Origin: Aquarana catesbeiana
Lineage: Eukaryota; Chordata; Amphibia; Anura; Ranidae
Assembly: GCF_042186555.1 (NCBI RefSeq)
Contig: NC_133326.1
Coordinates: forward strand, 497,144,063 to 497,208,062
DNA: 64,000 nucleotides
Direction: 5' to 3'
The position numbers and the translations under genes are program-made. Shown one piece after another: positions 1 through 12,317 of this stretch. Within the stretch, counting starts at the first letter, position 1. The number at the start of each line of letters is the position of its first letter. Below the pieces are notes generated by a model. It was given only the letters and a program-made list of their open reading frames with translations. It was not told the origin of the DNA and ran no database searches.

Positions 1-242
1 GCCAACAAACGGTGAAACACAGGGTCCGTCATCCGGAGAAAGTTCCTGAAATCATCAGGATTATTCTCACGGATCTCACGGAGCAAAGGCATATGAGAGA
101 ACTGGTCACGCTGAAGCAACCAATTCTTGGTCCATGAACTCCTCCCCACCCTGTTCATGGACTGGACTTGTGTCAAGGTCAGGACCCCAACACCAAGCCC
201 CCACACAGCACGAACTCTACGAGGAGTACGCATACGCAACAT
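1..242 (-). CDS. HARBI1-like transposase, N-terminal fragment (partial)
   Basis: An open frame of 80 codons starts with the ATG at 242 and runs off the left edge. It matches the first coding exon of the transposase at 53977, including the RTPRRV start, the MNRVGRSSW segment and the MTDPVFHR segment. The Harbinger transposase cuts and pastes the element using a DDE catalytic domain; this fragment covers only the N-terminal part, so no catalytic residue can be judged. The start was chosen because it aligns with the equivalent ATG in the full-length copy. No stop occurs in what is visible. It is a transposon gene, not a host gene, and whether this copy is intact cannot be told. Confidence 0.7.
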   Translation of the reverse strand, partial: MLRMRTPRRVRAVWGLGVGVLTLTQVQSMNRVGRSSWTKNWLLQRDQFSHMPLLREIRENNPDDFRNFLRMTDPVFHRLL

Positions 243-720
243 GGCTAGAAAACGATCGGCTGCTCAGAACGAAGTAACAGAACGCACTGAAGAACAGCAA
301 GGCCTGTGAAGAGCGGCCTGAAAAACAGTAACGAACGAACAAGAATACAATGACTAATTAAAGTCACGCGGAACTTGCTGCACGCACTGAAGAGCAGATA
401 CAAACCCACAAGCACAAACTGAACGGCAGAAAACGATCTGAAAGCCACGAGTCTGAAAAAGTGCGAATCGTCTCTCACCAAACTTTTACTAACACGAGAT
501 TAGCGAAAGGAGCCCAAAGGTTGCCGCGCTTGGTTCTGAACCGGCCTTTTCTAGTCTCGTCGTACGTGGTGTACATGACCGCGTGGTTGGCAATCGGAAA
601 TTCCGACAACTTTGTGCGACCGTGTGTAGACAAAACAAGTTTGAGCCAACATCCGTCGGAAAAAATCCTAGGATTTTGTTGTCGGAATGTCCGAACAAAG
701 TCCGACCGTGTGTACGCCCT
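1..720 (-). mobile_element. PIF/Harbinger transposon, 5' terminal part, cut by window edge
   Basis: This stretch is the reverse complement, with scattered differences, of the first 760 bases of the full-length Harbinger at 53501-60727. It runs from the terminal inverted repeat (TIR) near 700-716 (ends GACCGTGTGTACG) through the 5' untranslated region to the start of the transposase gene. The outer end is degraded: the final bases read GCCCTATT instead of the GGGGCATTA seen at intact ends, so no target duplication can be assigned. The rest of the element lies left of the window. Confidence 0.85.
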
Positions 721-734
721 ATTCCAGTCTAATG

Positions 735-1055
735 GGTACCTTCAGGGAAAAAGCTAGCGGAAATCCTTCAATAGCATCAGCCTGGAGTTTGCATGGTCTC
801 CCTGTGCCTGCTTGGGTTTCCTCCGGGTACTCCTGTTTCCTTCCACACTCTAAAGACATGCTGGCAGGTTAATCGGATCCTGTCTAAAAAAACTGGCCCT
901 AGTATATGTATGAATGTGTGTTATGGACCTTAGGTTGTAAGCTCCTTGAGGGTAGGGACTGATGGGAATGTACAATGTACTGTATATGTAAAGCGCTGTG
1001 TAAATTGACAGCGCTATATAAGTACCGGAAATGAATCAAATAAATAAATATGTGG
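735..1055 (+). repeat. LINE/SINE-tail type dispersed repeat
   Basis: Contains the widespread vertebrate repeat block GGGTTTCCTCCGGGTACTCC, then AAGACATGCTGG, GATTGTAAGCTCC-like and AAAGCGCTGTGTAAATT, and ends in an (AAATA)n tail near 1040-1055. I recognise this as a common fish and amphibian LINE/SINE 3'-end type sequence but cannot name the family. No coding potential. Confidence 0.6.
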
Positions 1056-2034
1056 TGGGTTGTGAGACATAGTGGGTGCAAAGGTGATAAAAGTCATTGG
1101 ACGCCAAACACTTCTTGGATGTAAAAGAGGTTTTATGTCTTTGACAGTCCTTTTTTAAATTTTGCAAGGGAAAGAGGGTAAATGCCAAGGACACCCTTCA
1201 GTAGCTGCAATTTCAAATGACAGACTCCAAGACTTCAACAGGAGGACAACCGTACAGGGAAAGGCCCCAGCAAGGTGCCACTTCTGCACAGGCAGGATTG
1301 CTGTCTCATATGGCAACAGTACTTAAACAGTTCCTAACTCAATGTAACAGTTCTCTCAGCTGTACTACAATTTCTCCTTGTAGTTCTTCAGCCCCTTGAG
1401 CTCCTGATCTCCCACTGGACCCTCTGGATTCACTGACTCTGAATCTTGTGAGCTCCTCAAGGCTTTTGCGGTGGTATCTCCCTCAAGCATCACTCATGCT
1501 TCCCTGCTGGGCCCCTAGCTTGGCACTTCGGATGCCTTCAAGCTTCACCCCTGCTGACCGGCTCGGTCCCTAGCTTGGCACACAAGGCTGCTCTGCAAGC
1601 GTCACCTCCGCTGGTTGGGTCCCTGACTTGATCACCGACTGAAGTTTCCAGATTCTCCACCGCGCTGGTTCGGTGAGAATACTGCTCTAGTACATGCTTC
1701 ATTTACTTACTATGGTCCCCAGTAAAGGTGGTTGGTCTCTTAGTGGCAACAGCTTCCCTTCTACCTCCGACCACAACAGGTTCTCCGGCCTGGAGAACTG
1801 TCACTTTTCGTTGGATTGCAAGCTGCAGTCCCAACCCTGCGCTGCCCTCTTACTTCTGGATAGGCCCTCACACAGTCTGACATCCTGATGCCCCTGGGAT
1901 AGGCCCAATCTCTGGCCTAACATCCCGGGGCAGACGACACACGTCCACCCAGATGGCAGTCTGGGTTGCACAGAACACAGATCACCTGACCTCACCCAAA
2001 TATATAAGCTCTCCCAGCAGGCCAAGGGATTAAA
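1056..2034. other. Unclassified repeat-like sequence left of L1-A
   Basis: No credible gene. From about 1400 to 1700 it is rich in short degenerate direct repeats (variants of CCCTAGCTTGGCAC at 1514 and 1571). From about 1940 to 2034 it matches the repeat found on the far side of L1-A (8207-8292), sharing TCACCTGACCTCACCCAAAT. It is probably the left part of an older repeat that L1-A entered. Confidence 0.5.
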
Positions 2035-2907
2035 GAAAAACACAGGAGGAGGAGGATGTGAGCAGCTGTGAGCACTCACAGCTGATTGGGCTCCGATGCC
2101 TGGCTCACTGATCATTGTTAGTGCTCCGTCCTCGTGTCTCACACCGTGTTCTATCTCTGTGATACCTGCATAAAACAAGCATACCGAGTGCCATATGCTG
2201 TCTGAGCCATATTGGGCTGTCTGAGGCATACTACAGAGCGAAAACGAAAGGCTGACTAAGCCTCTGATCGAGCCTCTGTTTGAGCCATTTTTTTTTTGCC
2301 TTGCTAACTGCACTGATTAGGATGACAGGGGAATCGAGAGAGAGCTGGGGAGAGTTGCGAGAAAGCCGTGACCGGGGCGGTGTTTGTGCCCCCATTCTCA
2401 CATCCATCCCCCACCTCATCCCACTGCATACTTGCATACCTGAACGGTCTGTCCTAGCTGTGTTTGCGCCATGCTGGCTCCCTGTGCCTCCTGCGCTGTG
2501 TGCTGGGCTGCACTGTGCTGGGGCTATGAGTAGTGGGCTGCTGGCTTTCGTCTTTACCGCTTTCCGGAGGACCTCCAGAGGACTGGTGGATGATTGCGAC
2601 GGACAGCTCTCCCTCTTCAATCCATCTGCAGCCGAGAGGTTTGTGATCTTTGCTGTGAGATAGACATTGTGATAAACATCCTGCTAGACTGACTAGCTAG
2701 CTGGCTTGTTGACTGGTCGGCTCCCCTTTTTTTCTCTCTTTTTTTTGTCTTCCCCCCCCGCCTCCACGCTTTTGGACAGTTGTGGTTGCTGATTGGGTGC
2801 TGCGTGGGAGAGCCGGGCACTGCTCCATCCTGAGCTGATACTGAGCCGATACTGAGTTTTTGAAGCAGAGTTGCAAAGAAGCTGAGACACAGGTTTTTTT
2901 GTTCATT

Positions 2908-3941
2908 ATGTCTAAAATTAAGGAGGGTAAAGGTACAATTATTACTATCTCTACTAAAGCTATGTCAAACCCTGAAAGACCAGCGAATGCTGGAGAGGTG
3001 TCTACCCATGCTTCTCTTTCTAGAGCTACTATAAGAGCAGAAACTGCAAAAGGAATTGCCGCCCGCCACGATGGCATCAACTCAACCCCAGACCACCATG
3101 GTCAACTAGAGGATTGCAGTGTGGTCTTTGGCACAGAAGTACCCTCCTCGCAAACCACTAAGATGGATCCCCTGCCTACGCCGTATTCTTGTGGTGACAG
3201 TGAATGCCCCCCCCCCCCCCCCCCCGAGTTCATCTTCTTCTACGCTCAATGTGAGTATGAACACCAATTCTCTAACTGTTCAAACTGCTCAAACAGATTC
3301 TAGTCAGAAACCAACTGAAGGGGACAGTTGGAAAGATTATTGAACCCACATTAAGGGATGTTTATTCTTTGATACAACACTGCTCCTCCTCCCTCTCTGT
3401 GCTCACAGGCCAGGTTCAGGCTATACCGGAAGAAGTTGTTTTTATATGTGGGGACCTCCAAAAAGTACAAGAAAACACTAAGATCCTTGAAAACAGGATT
3501 AGTTGCATAGAGGATACTTTTTCTCCCATGGTAACTGAGATGAAGGCAGCTACCCGCAAGTTAAATACTATTATCTCTAAAATCGAAGACTTGGAGAATC
3601 GTTTACGTTCTAATAATGTCCGAGTGTTGGGCATACCAGAGAATGCCAAGGGTAACGACTCAGTTAGCTTTGCTGAACGTTGGCTCATTGAAATTTTCGG
3701 CAAGGAACACTTCTCTCCACTACTTGTAATAAAACGTGCCCACCGGGTCCCTTCCCATTTTCAGAAAATGGGAAAAACTCCTCAACCTTTTTTAATAAGT
3801 CTTCTAAATGATGGAGATAAAGAAAATATTCTGCGGCAGGCACGGGCTCTAAATGATATTAAATATAATGGATCCAAAATTATGTTTTTCCGGACTTTTC
3901 ACCAGAGGTTCAGAAACGGAGGGCAAATTTTCAAGAAGTGA
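2908..3941 (+). pseudogene. L1-A ORF1 (RNA-binding chaperone), frameshifted
   Basis: ORF1 proteins of L1 elements form coiled-coil trimers that bind the element RNA. The first part reads from ATG 2908 (MSKIKEGKG); the second part is open from 3369 to 3941 and has the family signature: a heptad-like region followed by KIEDLENRLRSNNVRVLGIPE (3578-3640), the hallmark start of the RRM-like domain, then AHRVP and the basic C-terminal third. The frame breaks around a run of 19 C at 3207-3225, and there is a stop at 3341-3343. The start was chosen as the ATG that opens the lysine-rich N-terminus; an ATG 48 bases upstream in frame is possible. Confidence 0.75.
3207..3225. repeat. Homopolymer run of 19 C within ORF1
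   Basis: A perfect run of 19 cytosines inside L1-A ORF1. The reading frame before it and the frame after it differ, so length change in this run is a likely cause of the ORF1 break. The length could also be affected by sequencing error. Confidence 0.9.
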
Positions 3942-4238
3942 AGAAACGTTTGTTACTGCAAGGGCTTAAATACTCAATGCTATACCCTGTCTGTCTCTGA
4001 GTGAATCACGAAGGCAATGTACAAATATTCCAAACACCGCAGGATGCAAAGGACTGGCTTGAAGGTCAGGTTAAAACTTAGACTTTGTGGTGTTAGGCCC
4101 ACCCCTCTAGCAAATTTATATGTATACAGTATGAAATTATGGAGCATTGATATATATTTTGTTTTTTCCGTTGCATTTATATATTATATTTTTGTGTACA
4201 GTACAAGCTGGTTGACTAGTAATGTTATGCCATTGTAC

Positions 4239-7200
4239 ATATGGAAATCAACTAATTACTAATACTTTCTTGGAATGTTAGGGGTATGAATAATGCTCTA
4301 AAAAGACAATCTATATTTGACTATATTGCTTCTTTTCGTCCTGCCCTCGTTTGTCTGCAGGAGACACATGCCACATCCAGCACAACCAGGTTTTTGAAGC
4401 GCCGATCGGTCAGAGAGGCATACCACTCGTTATATACCTCTCATTCAAGGGGGGGTTACAATCCTGGTCTATGCTGGTGTTGTATTCCCCTGCAGTTGGA
4501 CTATGGTAGACGATGATGGCAGATATATTTTTTACAAAGCAAGCTGGATGATCTCGAGCTGATCCTTGCCGCTATATTTACCTCCCCCATATAATTCAGA
4601 AATAATTTGTCAGCTTATCTCCTTTGCAGGGATCTCTCCTCAGATACCATTATTGGTACTCGGAGACTTCAATAGTGTTGTCGATATGAGGTGGGACAGA
4701 TGCTCAGCTCTAAGGTCAATGACCAACGGGTAGGATTGCATGATATGTGGAGGAAGCTACACGCTTAAGAAAATGCCTATACATGCTATTCTAAAACACA
4801 AAACACACTATCAAGAATAGATATGGTCTTGTGCTCGGCTGATTTTATGCCACATGTGCTGGATGTGAATATCGAACCCCGAAGTATCTCAGACCATTCT
4901 CCTCTGTTAGTTACTTTAACATCAGAGTGTCAGGCGTCCAATATGTCTTGGCGGTTGAATCCCTTTTTGGTTGGAATTATTCCCCAAGGAGGATGTTATT
5001 CCTACCCGTATCCTGAATTTTTGGTCCCTCAACCTAAGCTCTGCTTCCATACAAGTTGTATGGGATGCTTTAAAGGCCTATCTTCGGGGATTGTTAATCC
5101 AGAATATAAACATTAACAAAAGTGCTTCCCATAGAGAGCTTGAGCTGGCGCGGCTCCTCCGCGGTGGAAGCCATATATATTCAAAATCCCTCTTCGGATA
5201 TTCAACAGGAATGGCTTTCATCTCAAAATAGCCTGAACGAATTATTGGCATCTAGGACCAGGAATAAACTCTTTTCAGAAGAAACTTAGCTGGGCGGAGA
5301 GAGAAGCGAATGGTAGATTATTGGCCCAGTTAGTAAGGTCCCAATCCAACCCTACACATGTTTCAGCTTTAATGAATGCAGAGGAGGAGGTTTGTAACCA
5401 GACCAGTTCAATTATATCTATCTTTAAGGCTTATCATCAAGATTTATATACTTCCAGGGCAGATTTCACCCTTGCAGAGCTATCTAGTTACTTGGCCAGT
5501 ATTGATCTTCTGGCTATTTCAATAGAAGAGAGAGAAACTCTCAATGCTCCACTTTATTGGAATTGGTAAATGCAGCGGCTAGTTTTTCCAATGCCAAGGC
5601 TCTGGGGACTGATGGTCTCCCTATCAAGATTTATAAAAAATATAACAAAGAATTGCTTCCCGCTCTTCTTAGTACACTAAATGAGGCTTTTCATATAGGT
5701 TGGCTCCCAGACTATTGGACAATCCTTAATAGTAGTCATACCCAAAAAGGACAAAAATTTGCTACACCCTGTATCTTATAGATCAATTTCTTTATTATCT
5801 ACAGATGTTAAAATTATTGCGAAGATTCTTGCAACTAGATTAAATAAGGTTATTAACAGTATTATTCATCCAGATCAGGTAGGATTTATGTCCAACAAAT
5901 CAACTGCACTCAGTATTAGTATTATTGCACATTTAAATATGCATGTTCCGGCCCCGGACCATCCAAACCGTGCTTTTTTAGCATTAGACGCAATCAAGGC
6001 ATTCGATTGTGTCGAATGGCTATATTTGTGGGCCATTCTTGATAAATTTGGGCTTGGTTCTGGTTTTTGTAAGTGGATTTGGTTGTTATATACTGCTCCG
6101 GGGGCATCGGTGAGGATGAATGGATTTCAATCTACTAGTTTCAGACTCTTCAGGGGCACTAGGTAGGGGTGTCCGTTGTCCTGCTTTTTGCCCTGGCCAT
6201 AGAGCCTTTGGCGTGTCTCATACGGCCCCTCCTGATGTTATTGGTCTGACTAGGGGAGACATGGAGGAAAGGATATCATTATATGCAGGTGATCTTTTCT
6301 TCATGTCTAATGTCTGTTCATTCCTGCCGGTAGTAATGGAATACGTCAAGGAGTTTGGAAGGTTTTCCGGTTTAGGCATAAACTGGGAGAAATCCATGTT
6401 GATGCCTTTAGACCCCCTTCCGGATCCATTGTCACCTATACTTTCTCATTTTAAGGTTGTATGATCCATAAAATACTTGGGGATAACTATGTCAGATTCC
6501 CCAAAGTCATATATTGTGGATAATATATCTCCATTACTTATTAGATTTCAAAATCAGAGCAAAACCTGGACCAAGCTCCCTTTATTGCTAATAGGTCATA
6601 TTAATTTAATAAAAATGATATGGATGCCTCAGCTCCTCTATTTTCTACATAATGCCCCGATTTGGATACCTGTCCAGATCTTTTTTAAGATAAACACTAT
6701 ATTTAGGTGATTAATATGGCAGAACAAAACCCCTCGTATCAAACTGGAGACTGTTCCCAATCCAAGGATATATTTTCGCCTCCCAACTACAGCATTTTGC
6801 TGGATGGGAGTCTGAACAGATATCCATTCCTGCTCGACGATTATTCTCTTTTGCATTTAAGGGTCGGTTTCCTCTCTTTGCCCCCAATGGTGCAAGAGGG
6901 GGTGTCTCGCTTGCTGATATGCCTACCTGTATGTTAATTTGTAAAGTATGGGATACAGTTAAAAAAATGCTGGGTGTCTCATATCCCACTAGATATACTC
7001 ATATGGGAAAATTATAGACTTTTTCAAATTTTGTCTCTTTTAGAGGCTATCAGAGATGGGGAAAATTAGGAATAACTACTTTAGCTCAGCTATATCAGAA
7101 TGGTATACTTAAATCTTTTGAAGCTCTGAGGGGAGAGTTCTCTGTAGAATCCAATTGGTTTTACAAATGTCTTCAATTAAGACATGCTCAACATGCCAAG

Positions 7201-7897
7201 TTTTCTTCTGCTAAGATATTTTTCCCCCTCTATCCCTGTCTTAGATAAAATAATATGGTCAGGCTTAATAAAGGGTCTTACCTCGGTTACCTATAGGATA
7301 TTGTTAGAAGGGTTCTTATTGAACTTCCCCATCCATTCTCGGGCTGGCTGGGAGAAAGACATTGGTCCCATCTCAGGAGATTTGGGACGATGTTCTCTGG
7401 TCCCCGTTCACGGTGTCTCTTTCTCCATCACACAGACTGACCCAGATTTTTATTCTCCATAGGGTTTATAGAACTCTGCAGTTTCTCTGTGCAATTGGAC
7501 TGAAATCTGAGCCAGTCTGTGCTAGATGTGGTAACACAGGTACATTAATACACCTTCTGTGGCGATGTCCGAAACTCCAAAGATACTGGGTGGAGGTGAT
7601 TGGCACCTTGATCAGGATATTGGATATTAACATCCGGTTGAACTGTTTATATGTATATTGGGTTACTGTGATACCTCTATCTACACCTCCTTTACTGGTA
7701 ACACTATAAGGCATGCACTTTTTGTTGCCCGCAGACAGATTGCTCTTAAGTGGACCTCTCCACACCCACCGACTGTACCCAACTGGATTGTAGATCTTAA
7801 TGGGATTGTTCTCTTTGAAAAACATACATGTTCCCTAAAGAACTCCCTGAATAAGTTTGATGCTATTTGGTCTAGATGGCTTCAATCTATGACTTAG
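4239..7897 (+). pseudogene. L1-A ORF2 (endonuclease-reverse transcriptase), degraded
   Basis: ORF2 nicks the target DNA with an apurinic-type endonuclease and copies the RNA at the nick. Recognisable blocks in order: endonuclease start (SWNVRGMNNALKRQ, 4270-4312) with the LQETH motif near 4355; the C-terminal endonuclease SDHSPL at 4886-4905; reverse transcriptase HPDQVGF near 5868 and the catalytic ALDAIKAFD near 5985; the second catalytic box is changed to YAGD (6281-6292) where YADD is expected; and a C-terminal cysteine motif CARCGNTGTLIHLLWRCP (7517-7570). Numerous stops and frame changes interrupt it. The true start is uncertain because the ATG at 4239 is followed by a stop. Confidence 0.75.
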
Positions 7898-8133
7898 GTA
7901 TCATGTCAACCAATGGGTACTGTGTACTTTGTAATACTGGATATTGTTATTCTTTTTTGTGTGTGTGTCATATTTACTCCGAGTGAGTAGAGGGTGGTGG
8001 GACGGTGACGATTGTTGAAAGGGGATGGTCTATGGTTTTTTTTTTTTATTTTAATTTTTTTATTTTGGTGCGATTTTTATTTTTGTGGTTTTCTTTGTAT
8101 TGTGTTAATGTTGTTTTCATATAAAATGATAAA

Positions 8134-8400
8134 AAGGCTGGGACACCCACATACCCATAACCTGACCTTGGGTTGCCCTTCTCATATATAGTACCACCAA
8201 GTACCCGGCCATCTAATGGTCTGGGTGACACACAAGAACCTGGATCACCTGACCTCACCCAAATATATAGGCTCTCACAGCAGGCGAAGGGATTCAACAA
8301 AATCCCTGCCCATTGGCTGAGAAACCTCATATACCCATAACTTGACCTTGAGTTGTCCTTCTCAATCTAATACCTCCAAGTGCCCGGCCACCTGGTGGTA
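8134..8400 (+). repeat. Tandem unit of about 180 bp flanking L1-A
   Basis: Two copies of one unit can be traced: CATACCCATAACCTGACCTT at 8151 recurs as CATACCCATAACTTGACCTT at 8331, each followed by TTGCCCTTCTC or TTGTCCTTCTC and CAAGTGCCCGGCC-like sequence. A third partial copy lies left of L1-A (about 1940-2034). No coding potential. Class unknown. Confidence 0.65.
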
Positions 8401-9336
8401 GAAGAGGAAAGTACGACCAGGCCAAACTTAAGAAGTCAATGGATCCCTAGTAATTAACTACAGTAGCTACTCCTGACAAGGAATTTGGCGAGGAGCTCCC
8501 TGACTAAACCCCAGGGCGCTACATTAGTTTAACCCACTAATGTATTCCATACGTCAGCAGCACTGGGTGGGGGGGTTACACACACTCCCTCTGCAATGTC
8601 CTCTGTAACACCTGTACAATTCAAAGGGCCAGTCCATCCAAAAGTGATATTTCAGGTAAAAATGGAGTGTGCTAGGCTTAGTCGTCCATGGCTTCTTACG
8701 TCTCTTGTAGTGTCATCATCTTACAATAGTTTCTTGCTCTATTCCTGCTCACAATAAGGTGCTCCCATTTCCCCTGTTGCATGCACCATCCGAAGAATTT
8801 AATCGCTCATCTGGGAGAGTCAACCCCCCATTGGAGTTGGAGTAAATGTGAAGATCTGGGATCTCAGGTCCAGACATCTCATCACAACATATGAAATACA
8901 GTTAGGAAGTATAACGCTCCTCCATCTATGTGACCCACAACACAAATTACAGGTGCCACTCAAGGCTCCAACGGGTCCTCTTGCATGACAAACTGCTAGG
9001 AGTGCTGACAAGGACAGAGCTTATCCCAGCTCAAAACATCCAAGAGGGAAAGAAAGTCCTAAAAGTCGCACATCACAGCAAAACCTGTGAGGAGGCATAT
9101 GGCAGCCTCAGCCCAGGCTCCAACCAAGCTATGCCCCTCTCCAATGCATTTCACTCTGCCTCGGAACTTAATCGTGGGGAATTAAGGCTCCTCCATCTAT
9201 TACTTAAAGTTTTGGGTGGAGTGACCCTCCAAAAATGACCATACATAACATCTTCCTATACAGCCATAACACTGCCTCTGCTCTTGTCTTGTCCAGGAAA
9301 TCAGCACCAACCGAGAGTCAATAATTCTCAGCATTG
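8401..9336. other. No gene seen; unclassified sequence
   Basis: No credible reading frame, inverted repeat or known element end was recognised here. A G-run at 8568-8574 is the only low-complexity feature. Confidence 0.5.
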
Positions 9337-10015
9337 ATGCCAGTTGACACAATAATAATACACAACATTGCTGTCAGTAGGAACAATATTAACCCCCAAC
9401 ACTGGTGTCAGCAGATGCAATATTGAACCCCAACTTTGGTGTCAGTGGGCACAGTAACAACTCTCAGCATTGTTGTCATTTGACACAATAATAACCCCAA
9501 CATTGGTGTCCGTGAACACAATAATAACCTGGAGCTGGATACCCACAGGAGACAATGCTATTAGTGGTAATAATAAGCCCCGACATTTGTGCCAGTGGAT
9601 GCAATTACCCCAACTTTGGTGCAAAAAAAAAAAAAAACCTACATTGGTGTCACTGAATGCAATATTAACACTCGACATTGATATGGACACAATATTAATC
9701 CCTAACATTGGTGTCAGTGAATGCAATAATAATTCTCAGTATTGGTGTCATTGGAGACAAAATTAACCTGCAACATTGGTGTCAGTGGAAGCAAAATGAA
9801 TCCCCAACATTGGTGTCAGTGCTTGTTGACACAATACTAGTGACCAACATTGTCAGTGGACGCAGTATTAACCCCCAACACAGCTGTCAGTGGACGCAAT
9901 ATTAACCCCCAACATTGGTGTCAGTGGACACAATAATAACTCTCAGCATTGGTGTCATTTGACACATTAACAACCCAACAATGATGTCAGCGGACACAAT
10001 AATGACCTGGAGTTG
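9337..10015 (+). repeat. Minisatellite, period about 30 bp
   Basis: About twenty degenerate copies of a unit reading roughly AACATTGGTGTCAGTGGACA followed by CAATATTAACCCC. Copies are clear at 9902-9931, 9771-9800 and 9411-9440. An A-run (9624-9637) interrupts one copy. Any apparent reading frame through it comes from the repeat. Confidence 0.9.
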
Positions 10016-10283
10016 GATATCTGCAGGGGCCAGGTGGCTCTCCGGGGAGACGTTAAGTGTTGCTTAAGTGTTGCTTTTGGGTTCCTACAGCCCTTATTCC
10101 TCTCTCTGTGTGCTAAGCAATAAAATCCTTGAAAACACACTTAAAGTGACTGATGCTCAATGTTTCCCAATCCCTTTTAGATATGGACTCAGCCCTGGGG
10201 TAAATGTCAGCCAACCCAGCCACTAGGGGTCCCTCAAATGGCTGTGGGCATTGGGGGGGGATGCTACAGACACAAGCCCTTAA

Positions 10284-11132
10284 CCACTTGCCGGCGGCAA
10301 TGTGGCTCCCTCCCGCGAATCGCGGGACCTATAAGAGCCATAGTAGACGCGCCCGCTACACGGTGGGGGATCTGATGCGCATTGCCGGCGGCCGCGATGT
10401 CCGCCTGCCATGCACGATCCTGGGCATGAGAACCAGAATGGGGATTTGTGTATGCAAACACACAAATCTCCTTTCTGACAGGAGAGGAGAGACAGATCTG
10501 CTGTTCGTAGTAATTGTGAACAGCGAAATGTCTCCTCCTCCAGTCAGTCCCATCCTCCCACAGTTAGAAACACCCACAAGGAAACACATTTACCCCTTGA
10601 TCTCTCCCCAGTGTTAACCCCTTCCCTGCCAGTGACATTTATACAGTAATCAGTGCATTTTTATAGCACTGACCACTGTATAGATGTCAATGGTCCCAAA
10701 AAAAGTGTCAAAAGTGTCTGATCTGTCCACCGCAATGTTGCAGTCGCAGATCACCACCATTACTAGTAAAAAATGAATAAATAATAAAAATGGCATAAAA
10801 TGCAATAAATCTATCCCCTATTTTGTAGACACTATAACTTTTGCCCAAACCAATCAATATACGCTTATTGCATTTTTTTTTAACAAAAATATGTAGAAGA
10901 ACACATTGGCCTAAACTGATGAAGAAATGTATTTTTTTACATTTTTTTAGGAATATTTATTATAGCAAAAAGTAAAAAATAGTTTTTTTTTTAAAATTGG
11001 CGGTCTTTTTTTTGTTTATAGCGCAAAAGATAAAAACCACAGATATGAGCAAATACCACCAAAAAAATGCTCTATTTGTGGGAAAAAAAGGATGTCAATT
11101 TTGTTTGGGTACAACGTCGCACGACTGCGCAA
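10284..11132 (+). mobile_element. TTAA-flanked non-autonomous DNA repeat, truncated at right
   Basis: Begins with CCACTTGCCGGCGG directly after a TTAA (10280-10283), the same arrangement as the complete TTAA-flanked copies elsewhere in this window. Internal blocks are shared with those copies: CAGTAATCAGTGCA, ATCTATCCCCTATTTTGTAG, AACCAATCAATATACGC, AATACCACCAAAAAAATGC and the end block GTACAACGTCGCACGACTGC. It stops at 11132 where the L2-A tail starts. TTAA duplication is typical of piggyBac-like transposons; no transposase is present. Confidence 0.7.
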
Positions 11133-11260
11133 TTATTATTATTATACACGATTTATATAGCGCCAACAGTTTACGCATCGCTTTACAATACAGAAGGGAG
11201 ACAATACAGTTATAATACAATAAAATACAAGAGGATTAAGAGGGCCCTGCTCAGAAGAGT

Positions 11261-12302
11261 TTACAATCTAATCGGGTGGGGCAGGTGGTACAAAAGGTTG
11301 TAACTGTGGGGAATGAGCTGATGGAAGTGGTAAAAGATTAGTTGGAGGCGTGATAGGCTTCCCTGAAGCGATGAGTTTTCAGGGATCGCCTGAAGGTAGC
11401 AAGAGTAGGGGATAGCTGGACAGGTTGAGGTAGCAAGTTCCAGAGGATGGGAGAGGCTCTGGAGAAATCCTGGAGACGAGCATGGGAGGAGGAGATGAGA
11501 GAGCTTGAGTGTAGGAGGTCTTGAGAGGAGTGGACGGTTTGGGTGATATTTGGAGACAAGATTGGTGATGTAGCTCAGGGCAGAGTTGTGAATGGCTTTG
11601 TATGTTGTGGTTAGTATTTTGAATTTAATTTGCTGGGTGATTGGGAGCCAGTGTAGGGATTGGAGGAGAGGGTTGGCAGACACTGAGCGGTTAAAAAGTT
11701 GGATAAGTCTGGCAGCAGCATTAATGACAGACTGGAGAGGGGATAGCCTATGGAGAAGCAAGCCAATGAGAAGGGAGTTGCAATAGTCAAGGCGAGAGAT
11801 AACAAGGGAGTAAATAAGGAGCTTGGTGGTTTCATTTGTTAAAAAGGGGCGAATTTTAGAGATGTTACGAGGTAAATTCTACAAACTTGACAAAGATTGG
11901 ACTTAAGGCTGAAATGACAAATCTCTAGGATTACACCTAGTACCCTGGCGTGAGGGGAAGGACTGATGGTTGCATTGTTGATTTTGATGGAAAGGTCATG
12001 GAGGGGGGCACGGGCGGGGGGGAATATTAAAAGCTCAGTTTTAGAGAGATTTAGTTTAGGGAAGTGGTGCGACATCCATGCTGATATGTCAGTAAGTAAT
12101 GGGAGAGGAGACTGAAAGAGTGAGGTGAGGAGTAGACAGATAGATTTGGGTGTCATCGGCGTATAAGTGGTATTGGAAGCTGTGGGCAGTTATCAAGTGA
12201 CCAAGGGAGGAGGTGTATAAAGAGAAGGGGGTCCAAAAACAGAGCCTTGGGGGTCCTCCACAAAAAGGGGCAATGGAGAGGAGGAGACAGAGTTGTAGGT
12301 AA
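11261..12302 (-). pseudogene. L2-A ORF2, reverse transcriptase end and C-terminus
   Basis: Continuation of the LINE enzyme after the PLE-1 insertion. The catalytic box YADDTQIY is seen on the minus strand near 12140-12166, preceded by the FQYHL stretch; further left lie LSKTELLIFP (12025-12054), LGVIL and the C-terminal block INAAARLI with HWLPI (11640-11730) that is typical of CR1/L2 reverse transcriptases. Several frame changes separate the blocks. Confidence 0.8.
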
Positions 12303-12317
12303 CACTGAAGGAGCGCT

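Larger units (their letters stand above)
2035..8133 (+). mobile_element. L1/Tx1-type non-LTR retrotransposon (L1-A), degraded
   Basis: A roughly 6-kb element with the layout of L1-group LINEs: a 5' untranslated region of about 870 bases, ORF1 with the L1 coiled-coil/RNA-binding protein, ORF2 with endonuclease and reverse transcriptase, and an AT-rich 3' tail ending in AAAATGATAAAAA. The boundaries are set where the flanking repeat stops (CAAGGGATT at 2026-2034) and resumes (GGCTGGGAC at 8134). Both reading frames are broken, so the copy is dead. Whether it is L1 proper or the Tx1 branch cannot be settled by eye. Confidence 0.8.

Noticed and set aside
9442..9905. Open frames through the 30-base minisatellite
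   Set aside because: Periodic frames caused by the tandem repeat; no protein family features.
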